Shown: one piece after another, positions 36,421 to 46,013 of the stretch
How positions within the stretch are numbered: position 1 is the first letter of the stretch
Layout of the letters: the number at the start of each line of letters is the position of its first letter
NCBI RefSeq assembly: GCF_009725205.1
Contig: NZ_WNZY01000008.1
Span: 1 to 64,000, forward strand
Length of the DNA: 64,000 nt
DNA from: Paenibacillus timonensis
Lineage (GTDB): Bacteria > Bacillota > Bacilli > Paenibacillales > Paenibacillaceae
Direction: 5' to 3'
The notes under the pieces: generated by a model
Database searches by the model: none
What the model was told of the DNA's origin: nothing
What the model saw: the letters and a program-made list of their open reading frames with translations, nothing else
Program-made: the position numbers and the translations under genes

Positions 36421-36617
36421 TCATCACCGTCACCTTCTCTTAACAATAGGAGTTGTAACCAATATATGCCTTTTCTCATTAATAACAGGATCTTCACTAA
36501 CCAAAGGGGTATTTTGATGGATCTGGTTTTTGCCAGTTCTCCATTCATCCCTTCCCCAATTTTATCTCGTCTTTATTTGATTTTTAGCACAGGTTTATTA
36601 TGAATATCAGGGGTTTA

Positions 36618-36720
36618 TTAGAGTCCAACAAAATCTCTCACCAACAACGCCACACTCTCCACATGCACTGTATGCGGGAACACTCTATCATGGGATGTGG
36701 TCTGTTGCAAACCGCGGAAA
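36618..36720 (-). pseudogene. C-terminal fragment of a 23S rRNA uracil-5-methyltransferase (RlmCD/RumA type)
   Basis: The minus-strand frame ending at 36618 reads VFPHTVHVESVALLVRD followed by a stop. This matches the C-terminal signature of TrmA/RlmCD methyltransferases (FPHTxHVExV). Only this tail is present; upstream the frame meets the helicase gene's 3' region. The 3' end of this gene is a known integration hotspot for mobile elements in some Firmicutes, so the fragment may mark an old junction of the defence island. Confidence 0.6.
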
Positions 36721-36819
36721 CCCTGATTTAACGGGCTCTTGATAATGGATATCCGTACCGTTTGGTTGCAATCCGAACATTTCGTTGATGTTTTACATCA
36801 ATTTTACATCAGTGAAACG

Positions 36820-39522
36820 TTATCGTGGCATAAGTTCGCCATATGTAGATAACCGTCCGTTCAAAACATGGATTTCTAATACGATATTTAAATATTCGTC
36901 GGTGACAGTAATAACTAGATCGGCAGCTCCATGAAGCCAATTCTCCCTCAGGATGGTATCCTTAGTGAACGTTTGGGCCGCATATTGTTTGACCCAGTAC
37001 TTTTCCGCCGGATGCCATTGGTATTTACTTGCTCGAAGTAGGGATTTAATCTCGTAAGTACTTTTTCCTGTGACTCTGACGTAGTACCTAGAAGATTCAT
37101 CCTTAACCGGGGACTCTAAACTCATAAGATCGATATTTAAGATGGATGCGGGCATAAATGGCGACGCCATTCCGGCTTCTGTCACCAATACCATGGCCTC
37201 TTTCGCACGACTTGCCGCAACATAAAACAATCGTTTCTCTTCTAAAACAACGTCTGCAATCGATCTACCGAGCACTTCAAAGAAAATATTGCTTGGATGT
37301 ACGAGAGGATAACTCCGGTCAACCGCATCCACCACGATTACTACATCCTCCTCCTTCCCCTTGAAGGAATGGACTGTGTCCATATGCACTACCAAAGCTC
37401 GATATTTCTCGGGTAGTGCCTGTTTAAGCGCTACTAGGAAATCGGAATGATACTTCCCCTTTTGGGTACCATAGGGTGTGTACCATGGCAAACCGCTTCC
37501 TCTTCTACATAACAGGGCAACTTTCCGTCCGTTCTTAACAAATAAATAGACCAACCTGACGAGTACAGGAGTTATTGAATCTCCTTTGTAATTAACGATT
37601 TCAAAATCATTGGGAGAGAAAGAATTAAGATCAGCGACCCATACCTCCCCACCTTGTTGATGAACCGCTTTGGACTTTGCGCCATGCCCCTCCATAATTT
37701 GGTTACCGACAGCAACAATTCTTCCCTTAGACCGGTAATTAGAAGTTATTTTGAGTTGCTTGGAATCGTTAAAATAGTTAGCAAACTCGTTGAAGAATCG
37801 AAGATCTGAACCGGCAAATCCGTTGATGGCTTGCCAGTCGTCACCGACACAAAACAATTTGAAACTATTATTTTTTTCTTTTATAGCGAATACCATATTG
37901 TAAAAAAGAAGAGAGAAATCTTGATATTCGTCAATAAATAGATATTTTAGTACACGCAAATCACCGGAGCCCGATTTTCTCATCCACTGCATTTTCCCCG
38001 ATTGGATCTTCAGATCGGCACGCATTAGTAATCCATCAAAATCCTCCAAATTTTGTTGTTGAAGAATCTCCACGTATGCCTCATAAATCTTCCAGACGAT
38101 ACGCAGTAGATCCAATTGGATATCATGTAAATAGCTTTTCTTTGAAGTTACAAGCTCCCTTAGATCAGTTGGAGAGATCATAGATTTGCGACACAGGCTA
38201 ATGAATTGACTAATAATTTGACAAAAATCATCTACTGCCCGGTCTTTGATACGATGCCACACTTCCATATCTGTAAGCTTTGGACCTAGAAGACCATATT
38301 GCTTAAGAATGGGTGTAAGCATAACATCAGGCCTATTTTCGGGGTACATTTCAATGTAGAGATAATCCTTATTCTTCTCCCAATAATTCCGTTTGTCGAC
38401 AGTTTGTTGATCGTACGCTTCATTTCCAGTCATTCCTAGGTATTCGATAACGATTCCCTTGGCAGTCGGATCCTGAACATAAATTGTGAAATCTGGCTTG
38501 TAATTAATTCCACCCCACCAGAAATTTCTTTCATAGAGGTAGGGAATATCGTATTCAAATAAAAAGTCGGCCAATCGTTTTTCCCCGAACGATTTATAAT
38601 ACTTTCCGTCCAGCCCTACGTATGGAATACAACGACGGTAGTTTACCATTTGTTCCGGGTTCAAGTGAAAACCGCCTGCCACTATCTTCTCCCAATCTTC
38701 CCGAAAATACTTAAGCATAAAAGCTTCGATTTTTCTGCGCCAATGCTTATCATGAAGAAAGGAATCAATAACTTGTTGTACAGTCTTACTTTTTTCTAGT
38801 CCGTTAAAGTCGTCATCATAGACAAGAGCTTCCTCTGGATGTACCAGGGCATAAGCAAGAGCATGAAACGTCATCGCTTGGGGCGCGCTGTTTCCTAACA
38901 GTTTTTTAACCCGGTCACTTACTTCTTGAGCAGCATCACGGTTAAAGGCGAGTAGGAGAATTTCTGATGGAGAGACACCACAATGCTTGACCAGAAAGGC
39001 CGTCCTGTTTACCGTAGTTGCGGTTTTCCCACTGCCTGCCCTAGCTGTGACCAGCACATCATCCCAAACTTCGGCTATACACCGAGCTTGTTCTGGATCA
39101 GGAACTTCCCAAGATTGTTTCTCGAACCAACTTCTAACGAAATCTACAGCAAGATTAATAAATTCTGATTCATTCACAAAAGTGGCCATCTCATTTGCCC
39201 ACTTTTTACGAGCGGATAAATAATCGAGTTCAAACCACTCTAATATTCTATTAGGAGCTTGATTCTTTCGTTCAAGAAAACCCTGTACGCCATGCATACT
39301 GATTATTTCTTCTATCCTCTTAAAATGTTCAGTGTCGGAGGTTTCAAGCAAGATTAGTGTTTCTTTGCTCACCCTTTGTAAGTGACAGTTCAGACATCGC
39401 AACCAATGTCCGTACTCGTCAACCTTAGTTACCTCAAACATATTCCCTTTGCACCTTGAGCACTGTTCTGCTATGCAGATCTTGTACAGCTTCTTCACCT
39501 CGCATTCCATAGCGCCGTTCAT
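36820..39522 (-). CDS. UvrD-like helicase with zinc ribbon and PD-(D/E)XK-like insert
   Basis: A 900-residue SF1 helicase. A zinc-ribbon (CSRCKGNMFE... CLNCH, residues 20-47) comes first. Helicase motifs follow: Walker A VTARAGSGKTAT (about 155-166), LLLAFNRDAAQEV, Walker B YLFIDEYQDFS, III VGDDWQAINGFAGSD, IV ITSNYRSKGRIV, V DTVHSFKGKEEDVVI, VI FYVAASRAKEAMVL. Between motifs I and II is a nuclease-like insert: SFGEKRLADFLFEYDIPYLYER, then YKPDFTIYV and IVIEYLGM, the order E-(n)-PDF-(n)-E of PD-(D/E)XK nucleases. Such proteins are frequent in defence islands. The start is not well fixed: no good ribosome site precedes 39522. Confidence 0.85.
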   Translation of the reverse strand: MNGAMECEVKKLYKICIAEQCSRCKGNMFEVTKVDEYGHWLRCLNCHLQRVSKETLILLETSDTEHFKRIEEIISMHGVQGFLERKNQAPNRILEWFELDYLSARKKWANEMATFVNESEFINLAVDFVRSWFEKQSWEVPDPEQARCIAEVWDDVLVTARAGSGKTATTVNRTAFLVKHCGVSPSEILLLAFNRDAAQEVSDRVKKLLGNSAPQAMTFHALAYALVHPEEALVYDDDFNGLEKSKTVQQVIDSFLHDKHWRRKIEAFMLKYFREDWEKIVAGGFHLNPEQMVNYRRCIPYVGLDGKYYKSFGEKRLADFLFEYDIPYLYERNFWWGGINYKPDFTIYVQDPTAKGIVIEYLGMTGNEAYDQQTVDKRNYWEKNKDYLYIEMYPENRPDVMLTPILKQYGLLGPKLTDMEVWHRIKDRAVDDFCQIISQFISLCRKSMISPTDLRELVTSKKSYLHDIQLDLLRIVWKIYEAYVEILQQQNLEDFDGLLMRADLKIQSGKMQWMRKSGSGDLRVLKYLFIDEYQDFSLLFYNMVFAIKEKNNSFKLFCVGDDWQAINGFAGSDLRFFNEFANYFNDSKQLKITSNYRSKGRIVAVGNQIMEGHGAKSKAVHQQGGEVWVADLNSFSPNDFEIVNYKGDSITPVLVRLVYLFVKNGRKVALLCRRGSGLPWYTPYGTQKGKYHSDFLVALKQALPEKYRALVVHMDTVHSFKGKEEDVVIVVDAVDRSYPLVHPSNIFFEVLGRSIADVVLEEKRLFYVAASRAKEAMVLVTEAGMASPFMPASILNIDLMSLESPVKDESSRYYVRVTGKSTYEIKSLLRASKYQWHPAEKYWVKQYAAQTFTKDTILRENWLHGAADLVITVTDEYLNIVLEIHVLNGRLSTYGELMPR

Positions 39523-39895
39523 ATCTAGGAGTCTACAATATTGATACCCCTGCTTTTCAACTCAACGAGCACGGCGCGTTTTGCAATTGGTAACAAAGCC
39601 AACTTCGAACGCAAAATCTAGTATCTCTTCTAAGTGATATTATATCTTCCTAATGCTTTTTAGTATATTTGAAAGCAGCGAGTTATGCATTGATCTTGCC
39701 TCTTACGCCTTTTACATATTGAGCTTTTCTATTTAGTGTCCGTAATTTACCAATTCCACTTCTTAATTTCTGTTGCTCTCTAGAAACTTATCAAATAGTG
39801 TAATCTACTTCCTTAACAAAACAAGCAGAAAACGTGTACTAACCTGGCTCTCTCATTGCCAAGTTATTACCCGTTCACCAGTCATATCATTCTGC
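39523..39895. other. Intergenic interval, no gene seen
   Basis: AT-rich and without an open frame of note. Neither of the two repeated promoter families found elsewhere in the window occurs here. It must contain the helicase promoter, but no convincing -35/-10 pair was identified. Confidence 0.5.
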
Positions 39896-41386
39896 TCACA
39901 CCTTTTCCAATAATATCTCATCTAATTTATTCTCCAACTCTTGCTCCATCCCGCCCGGCTTTAAGCAATAAACTCCCATCCGATATCGCTGGCAATAGTC
40001 ATCTTCGAATAGGTGCGAATTTTCTTGCCCCAGTGCCGGTGTGACGATGTAGACTTCTTCCACAACTCTGCTGCCGTCCACTTTGCTCACGATACCATCC
40101 CGATACTTATGCATCTCACCAAGTGCCATCGGAAGGTTATGGTCAAGCCGATATTTGGGATCAAAAATATATAACCTTCCCTTCGACTCAAGCACAATAT
40201 CCGGCTTCATCCCATGCGTATAGGTAACAAAATCCTGTGTTGCGCTTGTAAACCATCGCTGGTATGCGAGTGTCGCTCCGCCAACAAGTTGTATGCGGCT
40301 CTCTTTCTTCTCGGATAAGTTCAATACCAAATCGTCCTGTTCCACGGAAAAGAGCTCGGAGGTATCCAGCAATGCTTCTCTTTCCCGGAGGATCTTAACC
40401 ATCCGCATAAAAACCCAAATTTCATAAAGATGATACGTATCCTTCAGCGGTATCGAATTTTTGAAGCCAATCACGAACTCATTAAATTGATAGAGCTGAT
40501 GAAACCAGAAAAACCAATTACGATAGATCGGATGCTTGCGAAAAGCTTGAGAAATAACTATCGGACCACTGTGCGGGTTTATTCCATGCAAAAAAGGAGA
40601 CCGAAGCCAATAGTTGATACGGTCCAGATAATGCTCCGCTTTCGATCGTATGGCATCAACAGATACCGTTTGGTACTCACGCAGCAGACGCTGTAATTCA
40701 TGCAGTTGTCGAAGCAGGACTTGATTTTCATATACGTTGAAAGTGTCTTCCCGCACAGCTGACCAAATAAGCTCAGGGAATGGAATTTCCGAACTCACTC
40801 CGTTGCCTGCATGTCGTTCCGCCCAAGCGAGTACCGCCGGCGTTACATGCTTCACATTTTCTCTGTGAATCCACTGCTCCTTTGATCTTAGCCTGCGAAG
40901 CGGTTCAGCCTGAATTCGTTTAAAATTTCGCTGCAACCAATGAAAAGTCCGATCGATATAATCCCATTGTGCCAAGGAAACTTTTCGATCAAAGCCGCTG
41001 TTATCAAACCTCGAATATGCAGCACAATACTGAAAGCAAGTCGCAGCTTCTTCTAAAATATCAGTAATCATCTGTTGAAAATCGTCTTCTGTTAATTTCC
41101 GCCTATCCGAATACAAAAATGTTTCTACAGCTTTCCGTTCCTCCTGTTCGATGGTGAACACAAGCATGCCCGACTGGAAAGGCGCCGACCACTCGCCTTC
41201 CCAACCGTAAGCCGTCGAGACCATAGGTAAGGGCATACCGTTTATTAGGAATCGGAATGGAGCAGGGTATGCTGTTCTCCAACGATACGTTTTAGCCTCT
41301 TCGAAACGCATTTGTTCAATTGGAGTCCACTCTCCCGCATCCGGGCAAAAAAAGTCAAGACTATCTCCAGAACTGGGCTGCACCAT
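39896..41386 (-). CDS. DUF2357 / McrC-like nuclease subunit
   Basis: A 496-residue protein, partner of the McrB-like ATPase whose 3' end it overlaps by 26 bp. The C-terminal third has a PD-(D/E)XK nuclease core: MKPDIVLESKGRLYIFDPKYRLD (about 400-422), with Asp, Asp and Lys as likely catalytic residues. The N-terminal part is the DUF2357 region typical of McrC-like subunits in McrBC-like type IV restriction systems. It would cut modified foreign DNA when driven by the McrB-like motor. The modification it recognises cannot be predicted. Confidence 0.85.
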   Translation of the reverse strand: MVQPSSGDSLDFFCPDAGEWTPIEQMRFEEAKTYRWRTAYPAPFRFLINGMPLPMVSTAYGWEGEWSAPFQSGMLVFTIEQEERKAVETFLYSDRRKLTEDDFQQMITDILEEAATCFQYCAAYSRFDNSGFDRKVSLAQWDYIDRTFHWLQRNFKRIQAEPLRRLRSKEQWIHRENVKHVTPAVLAWAERHAGNGVSSEIPFPELIWSAVREDTFNVYENQVLLRQLHELQRLLREYQTVSVDAIRSKAEHYLDRINYWLRSPFLHGINPHSGPIVISQAFRKHPIYRNWFFWFHQLYQFNEFVIGFKNSIPLKDTYHLYEIWVFMRMVKILREREALLDTSELFSVEQDDLVLNLSEKKESRIQLVGGATLAYQRWFTSATQDFVTYTHGMKPDIVLESKGRLYIFDPKYRLDHNLPMALGEMHKYRDGIVSKVDGSRVVEEVYIVTPALGQENSHLFEDDYCQRYRMGVYCLKPGGMEQELENKLDEILLEKV

Positions 41387-43625
41387 ATCGATCCAGTTCT
41401 CCTTTCATACGTACCAAGTGACGGAGTGACTCTGATTCTTCACCAAACACCGCGGCCGTCCACTTAATCATGTCGACAAGCAACGAATCGATTCGTTCAT
41501 CCCCGCGAATTTTAGGCAGTACTTTCTCCGCAATAACCCTATCAACCGCTTCCTTCTTAGCCATACGGAATTCCTGATCAAGCTCAAAGTTGGCGTAGAG
41601 TTTACGGAGCATTTCATTCATCGTTCTATAACCAAAATGAAGGTCAAAGTGTCTTAATTTATAATGAAGCTCTTGCAGCAGTTCCCATTCTTCCTGCAAA
41701 GCAGTCTTATACTTGGACTCTATGTGACCCCAGAACTGATCCAAATCGACATCCGACAAAGTCATGACGAAGGCCCGATCCAACACTTTATCCGAGATAC
41801 TATGCGTTGTCTCGTCTACGTTGATGGTGCCGATTACATATAGGTTGTGAGGAATGTGCAGTTCTTGTGGAACATCTATAATGTGGCTTTCCGTATGCAG
41901 AAGAATCGGTTGCCTTGATTCAATGGCACTTAAGTAGTCACTCAAATAGTACTCGACACGGGCCAGATTCATCTCATCCAGCACAATGAACATCGGTTTT
42001 CCTTCCTGGATGGCTTGAAGCACTGCGTTCAGGAATGGCGTTCGAACATATCTTTTTTCTAAAGCGCTGTAATATCCGAACAAAGACGTAGAATCGGTCC
42101 AATCCGGCCGGACCGGGATGACTTTTAAATACGGATTTATTTCATCGTACGTTTTGCCGTAGACAGCGTTTGCATATAGCAAGCAAAGTTTTGTTTTACC
42201 TGTACCGGATATGCCATTTAGGATGACAAAATGTTTGTCTTCCAGACTCGTCAAGTTCAGATGAAAATCTCTTACGATCACGTCTGGGTATGTAAAAGGA
42301 CTTTCACGGACATTAGATATGATGGCGTTCAGGTTAAAATCGTGCTGAAATACTTCCTCATCATTCGGTTCATCATTCATATTTTCGAAGTCGTTATTCC
42401 CCCTTTGTACTAAATCAATATTATCCTTGGGGAGATTAACTTTTCCGCTACAATCCGCTAATAGTGCCCCTGCGATAAACAAGCGCTTCTTCACGTCAGC
42501 AATGGGTTCGACGAAGTTGATGGAATCATTGTCCCATGTCCCTACATAAAACGAAGATCCACTGACGTCAAAACCATGTTGAGTTAACACTTCCATCGCT
42601 TTTAACTGAAATGTTTTATTCATATCAGCTGAGTTCTCTTTGCCGCGGGAATAGAAACTTTTTGAGATAGACCACTCTACTTTGCCAGTACCATGCAAGG
42701 TTCGGAGATTAGAATAAATTTGACCTCGACCATCAACCTTAACCCCAATCACCTCGTTAGGTTCCCTTAAGAAACTATACAATGCGATTTTGGCAACCAA
42801 CTGTCCTTTATCTAAAACACTGAAAGTTTGACGGCGCTCGTTTGCCTTAACTTCCTGCAGCTCATCAAACTTAATCGTGTAGTTTCTACCATAGAGGGTG
42901 ACTTTTAAATCTTCCTGATTCGAATTAAATAAATTCAGTATTTGCAGGGATAGAGCATGTCTGGAGGCTTCCAGGCGGATAAAATTACGGAGTGGCTCTA
43001 GTTTGACCCAAGTATCCCATACCAAATCAACAAGATCTTCCCTGTGCGGAATATGATCAAAATCGATAAAAGTACCAAAGGATAACCAGGGCTTTCGCTT
43101 TTCATCCACACACTTATGGAGATAAGGGATCAAATCGTGTTTTGAAAGAAATGGGCCATCTTTATCACTGACTTTAATCTGAATTTCATCCGATAAGCGC
43201 TCGATCACTTCCTCCAATTCTTTGGAATTACTTTGTGTTCGGATAGCCTCCCATAATGGATAAAAATTGCTGGCCAAGACGATCTTCATCTTCTTCTCTA
43301 TCCCGTTCAACTCAAGAGATAACACCCCATATTCAGTTTGAAAAAAACGTTTATCGTTCAAATCTACAAATGCCTTCTTACCAATATCGGAATCTTGCTT
43401 CTTACTCGCATATTTGGGGTTTCGAGCATCATGCATCGTTGTCCGAAGGGTAGCTTCATACGTATGAACATAATAATCGAGCAATTCCGGGGCGGAGGCA
43501 GCATATTTTTTTTTAAAATCATCCATGAGTTGACGAAGTACGGGTTGGACTTCATCAAGTACACGTTGACAACGAAGCGAGGTTTCGGGAATATTCAGGG
43601 CTTCTTCAATTTGGGTAATGTTCAT
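41361..43625 (-). CDS. McrB-like AAA+ GTPase/ATPase motor
   Basis: A 754-residue protein. The N-terminal 450 residues form a substrate-sensing region of unclear fold (GTFIDFDHIPHREDLVDLVW, FYVGTWDND). The C-terminal AAA+ module has Walker A LNGISGTGKTKLC, Walker B MFIVLDEMNLARVEYYLSDYLSAIE and the signature GTINVDETTHSISDKVLDRAFVM, placing it in the McrB family. It would translocate DNA and activate the DUF2357 nuclease. The start at 43625 follows GGAGG; the longer frame from 43673 has none. It lies 62 bp downstream of the HD gene in one operon. Confidence 0.88.
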   Translation of the reverse strand: MNITQIEEALNIPETSLRCQRVLDEVQPVLRQLMDDFKKKYAASAPELLDYYVHTYEATLRTTMHDARNPKYASKKQDSDIGKKAFVDLNDKRFFQTEYGVLSLELNGIEKKMKIVLASNFYPLWEAIRTQSNSKELEEVIERLSDEIQIKVSDKDGPFLSKHDLIPYLHKCVDEKRKPWLSFGTFIDFDHIPHREDLVDLVWDTWVKLEPLRNFIRLEASRHALSLQILNLFNSNQEDLKVTLYGRNYTIKFDELQEVKANERRQTFSVLDKGQLVAKIALYSFLREPNEVIGVKVDGRGQIYSNLRTLHGTGKVEWSISKSFYSRGKENSADMNKTFQLKAMEVLTQHGFDVSGSSFYVGTWDNDSINFVEPIADVKKRLFIAGALLADCSGKVNLPKDNIDLVQRGNNDFENMNDEPNDEEVFQHDFNLNAIISNVRESPFTYPDVIVRDFHLNLTSLEDKHFVILNGISGTGKTKLCLLYANAVYGKTYDEINPYLKVIPVRPDWTDSTSLFGYYSALEKRYVRTPFLNAVLQAIQEGKPMFIVLDEMNLARVEYYLSDYLSAIESRQPILLHTESHIIDVPQELHIPHNLYVIGTINVDETTHSISDKVLDRAFVMTLSDVDLDQFWGHIESKYKTALQEEWELLQELHYKLRHFDLHFGYRTMNEMLRKLYANFELDQEFRMAKKEAVDRVIAEKVLPKIRGDERIDSLLVDMIKWTAAVFGEESESLRHLVRMKGELDRYGAAQFWR

Positions 43626-43687
43626 GTTTTCCTCCAATTCTTTATGCTTTTCTTTGCAAATAGCCAATAACAAAGTGAATCTCGTTG

Positions 43688-44941
43688 TTAACCTAAAATT
43701 CCCCGCTCTAAATTTCTCTTGAAGTGCAGATACACTTCGGACGGATACATATTGAGCAGCTGCTTTAGAGCTGTGCTGAAACCAATCAGTAGAGTGGGAC
43801 CTTCACTGTTCGATTGGAACTCGATACCACGCATCTGCAGGTATTCAGCCATTGCAAAAAACTCTTCACTGTTTATCAGTTCAACGGAGTTTGCTTGGGT
43901 ATGTATTTCTTCCATCAGATCAAATGCACCAATACGTTTGAATTGAAGCTCACGATCTTTTATCGACTCCGGGTTCCCATAGGCCGTTTCGAACGCAAGG
44001 TCAATGAATTTACGGTCTCTTCTCAACTTCTTCCAATCTGCGTTTAATTGGGTCGGACCAAACACTTCTTCGACTGCGTCCTGTAGGTCATCTAAAAGGG
44101 CAAAACGAGAAGAGTAGCCTAAGCTTTCTATTATTCCTCTGTAATACCACTCCTGACTTTCCCGTCCTCGTTTGAACCTATTCCAAGCGTCCTCCCCGTG
44201 TACCCTCAAATCCTTCTTTATGGAACGGATATTATGCAGCTTATCTGCACAAGACACCTGACGAATTGGTAATGGAGCGTGTTTAAGTTCATCGAGCGTA
44301 TGCTGCTTTCTCTCTTCCCAAGACGCTCCCTTGTCAGGTTCCGAGCAGCCTTTGACAATCTCAAGCACCACCGGTCCGAACCGTTCAAGCAAGTCTCTTT
44401 CCGTTGTTTCGGTATCTTCAAGTGTATCGTGTAAAATTCCAGCAATGACAACTTCCTCGGAACATCTTGCCTTCTGCAAAATCATTCCTACTGCATAAGG
44501 ATGACTGATGTACGGGATATCGGTGCCTTTACGCTTCTGTCCCTGGTGCGCGTAAGCGGCATACTCGATTGCATGATCAACAAGAGATGATGACTGAACT
44601 GCATTTTCCTTTACTTGATCCCTGATCACGTTGATTAATTTCTTGATAAATGCTTTATCTCCGGGACTCATATTCCGTTGACCAGAATTACGCAATTGTC
44701 CTTGCATAGCAAACAAACATGCTCGTAATTCTGAAAGATTGAGTTCTCTGGGAAGGCTCTTATTTGTATTAAAGAATTCAGCTACCGTAGAAAGTAGCTT
44801 AAGTAACTCGTCCGAGTCACCTTGAAAATAATCGTAACCATCAAACGTAAGAGCAAAATCACTCCACTTCTTCCAAATTTCTTTGGTCCGGGTAGAGGGG
44901 ATATTCCATAATCTTAAGTCCTCATTTGTAATTCCAGTCAT
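43688..44941 (-). CDS. SpoT/RelA-like HD-domain hydrolase
   Basis: A 417-residue protein with a metal-dependent HD domain of the SpoT hydrolase type: AAYAHQGQKRKGTDIPYISHPYAVGMILQ, GILHDTLEDTETTERDLLERFG and VSCADKLHNIRSI (about residues 128-235), giving the H...HD...D set. There is no synthetase, TGS or ACT domain, so it resembles small alarmone or nucleotide hydrolases. The N-terminal 110 and C-terminal 130 residues are unfamiliar. GAGGGG precedes the ATG. As first intact gene of the McrB/DUF2357 operon, it may hydrolyse a nucleotide signal or simply be an accessory defence enzyme. Confidence 0.82.
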   Translation of the reverse strand: MTGITNEDLRLWNIPSTRTKEIWKKWSDFALTFDGYDYFQGDSDELLKLLSTVAEFFNTNKSLPRELNLSELRACLFAMQGQLRNSGQRNMSPGDKAFIKKLINVIRDQVKENAVQSSSLVDHAIEYAAYAHQGQKRKGTDIPYISHPYAVGMILQKARCSEEVVIAGILHDTLEDTETTERDLLERFGPVVLEIVKGCSEPDKGASWEERKQHTLDELKHAPLPIRQVSCADKLHNIRSIKKDLRVHGEDAWNRFKRGRESQEWYYRGIIESLGYSSRFALLDDLQDAVEEVFGPTQLNADWKKLRRDRKFIDLAFETAYGNPESIKDRELQFKRIGAFDLMEEIHTQANSVELINSEEFFAMAEYLQMRGIEFQSNSEGPTLLIGFSTALKQLLNMYPSEVYLHFKRNLERGILG

Positions 44942-44960
44942 TCAAGCACATCCCCTCTAT

Positions 44961-45496
44961 TTAACATTTGTATGGATTAGGTCTTAACGTCATTCCTGGA
45001 TTGACCAGCGAAAGCATATATTGATGTTCTTCAAAAGTATCATTCAACCTGGACAGCAATGCATTATCCGACTCAATAGGAATAGCCATTCCATTTTCAA
45101 AAACACAAAGAGGGACAGCACCTTCTAATATCGGGATTGCAGACTCCATTCGAATATATCCTTTATGCTGCCACATTGTCTCGACAAGCGGGTCCACATC
45201 TCTACCAACCACATCTTAATAGAAGGGGGTTACAATTAACGCAAACCCATCCACAAATTGATTATCATCTCCCAAAAGCTTTTTCTGGCAAATTCAAACA
45301 TAAAATGGACCCTTTAATATTTATTTTGACTACATCTGCTTGGTAGAGTCTGGAGGGCTGATAAATATACATTTCTAATAGGCTCATTAATGGTGTCTTC
45401 ATTGAAGTCAGCTAAAACAGACAAATCGAATTGGTATGCCCAGCCCTTGGATTTAAGAACTTGCTCAGTCAATTCTACAGTTTACAATGAAAACAT
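44961..45496 (-). pseudogene. Frameshifted gene of about 175 codons, family unknown
   Basis: Coherent protein sequence runs across three frames in one direction: TEQVLKSKGWAYQFDLSVLA to NVYLSALQ; shift to YQADVVKINIKGSILCLNLP; shift to DDNQFVDGFALIVTPFY and a TAA; then DVDPLVETMWQHKGYIRMES to the end TLRPNPYKC. The final part remains an 83-codon frame from a GTG without a ribosome site. GTGAGGAG and an ATG lie at its head, 20 bp after the start site predicted from LexA-like promoter I. It would have led the HD/McrB/DUF2357 operon. Sequencing error is an alternative, though several errors would be needed. Confidence 0.6.
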
Positions 45497-45521
45497 CTCC
45501 TCACATTTACTTCATGCTAAT

Positions 45522-45569
45522 AGTATAAATCAATGAGCGGACACATATTTGTCAGGAAACATATGTTCT
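45522..45569 (-). promoter_or_regulatory. LexA-like dyad promoter I
   Basis: On the minus strand AGAACATATGTTTC (45569-45556), CTGACA (45555-45550), 22 bp, TATACT (45527-45522). It precedes the decayed gene and the HD/McrB operon. Confidence 0.75.
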
Positions 45570-45723
45570 TCGTATTGAGGCAGCCACTATTTACCATTAT
45601 TCGTCAAAGTCTCATATAGCCACTTAATATGTCGGTGCATTTATAACCACTAATGAGAGTTGAACTGTGCTTTAACCACCGAAGTGGATTCGGCGATAGA
45701 TTTAGGCTAACAGACTGACGGAT

Positions 45724-45751
45724 AAAAGAAAAGACCTGCTATTGACAGGTC
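45724..45751 (-). terminator. Terminator, probably of the UDG-like gene
   Basis: GACCTG and CAGGTC flank a 7-nt loop, followed on the minus strand by TTTTCTTTT. Confidence 0.65.
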
Positions 45752-46013
45752 AGTTGAATGTCAGAAGACCAAAACCTCAGCGAATATCGGATGAACAAGT
45801 CTGCATTATAGTCACCATGAATCATATCTACACGTAGTCAGAGATCAAGCACTGTTCGAATCGTGACGACACCCTTACTCAATCATTAAGAGTAACGAAG
45901 CTTTTACTTATGTGATCCGCAGATATGCCTTCTTATCCGCTATAGCGTTCAACAAACCAGCCGTTATTTCGAAGCCTCTTAATAAACAAGTATAAACCAC
46001 ACAACTTCCACCG
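45752..46013. other. Intergenic interval, no gene seen
   Basis: The 262 bp between the UDG-like stop and its probable terminator carry no coherent frame on either strand. Confidence 0.5.
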
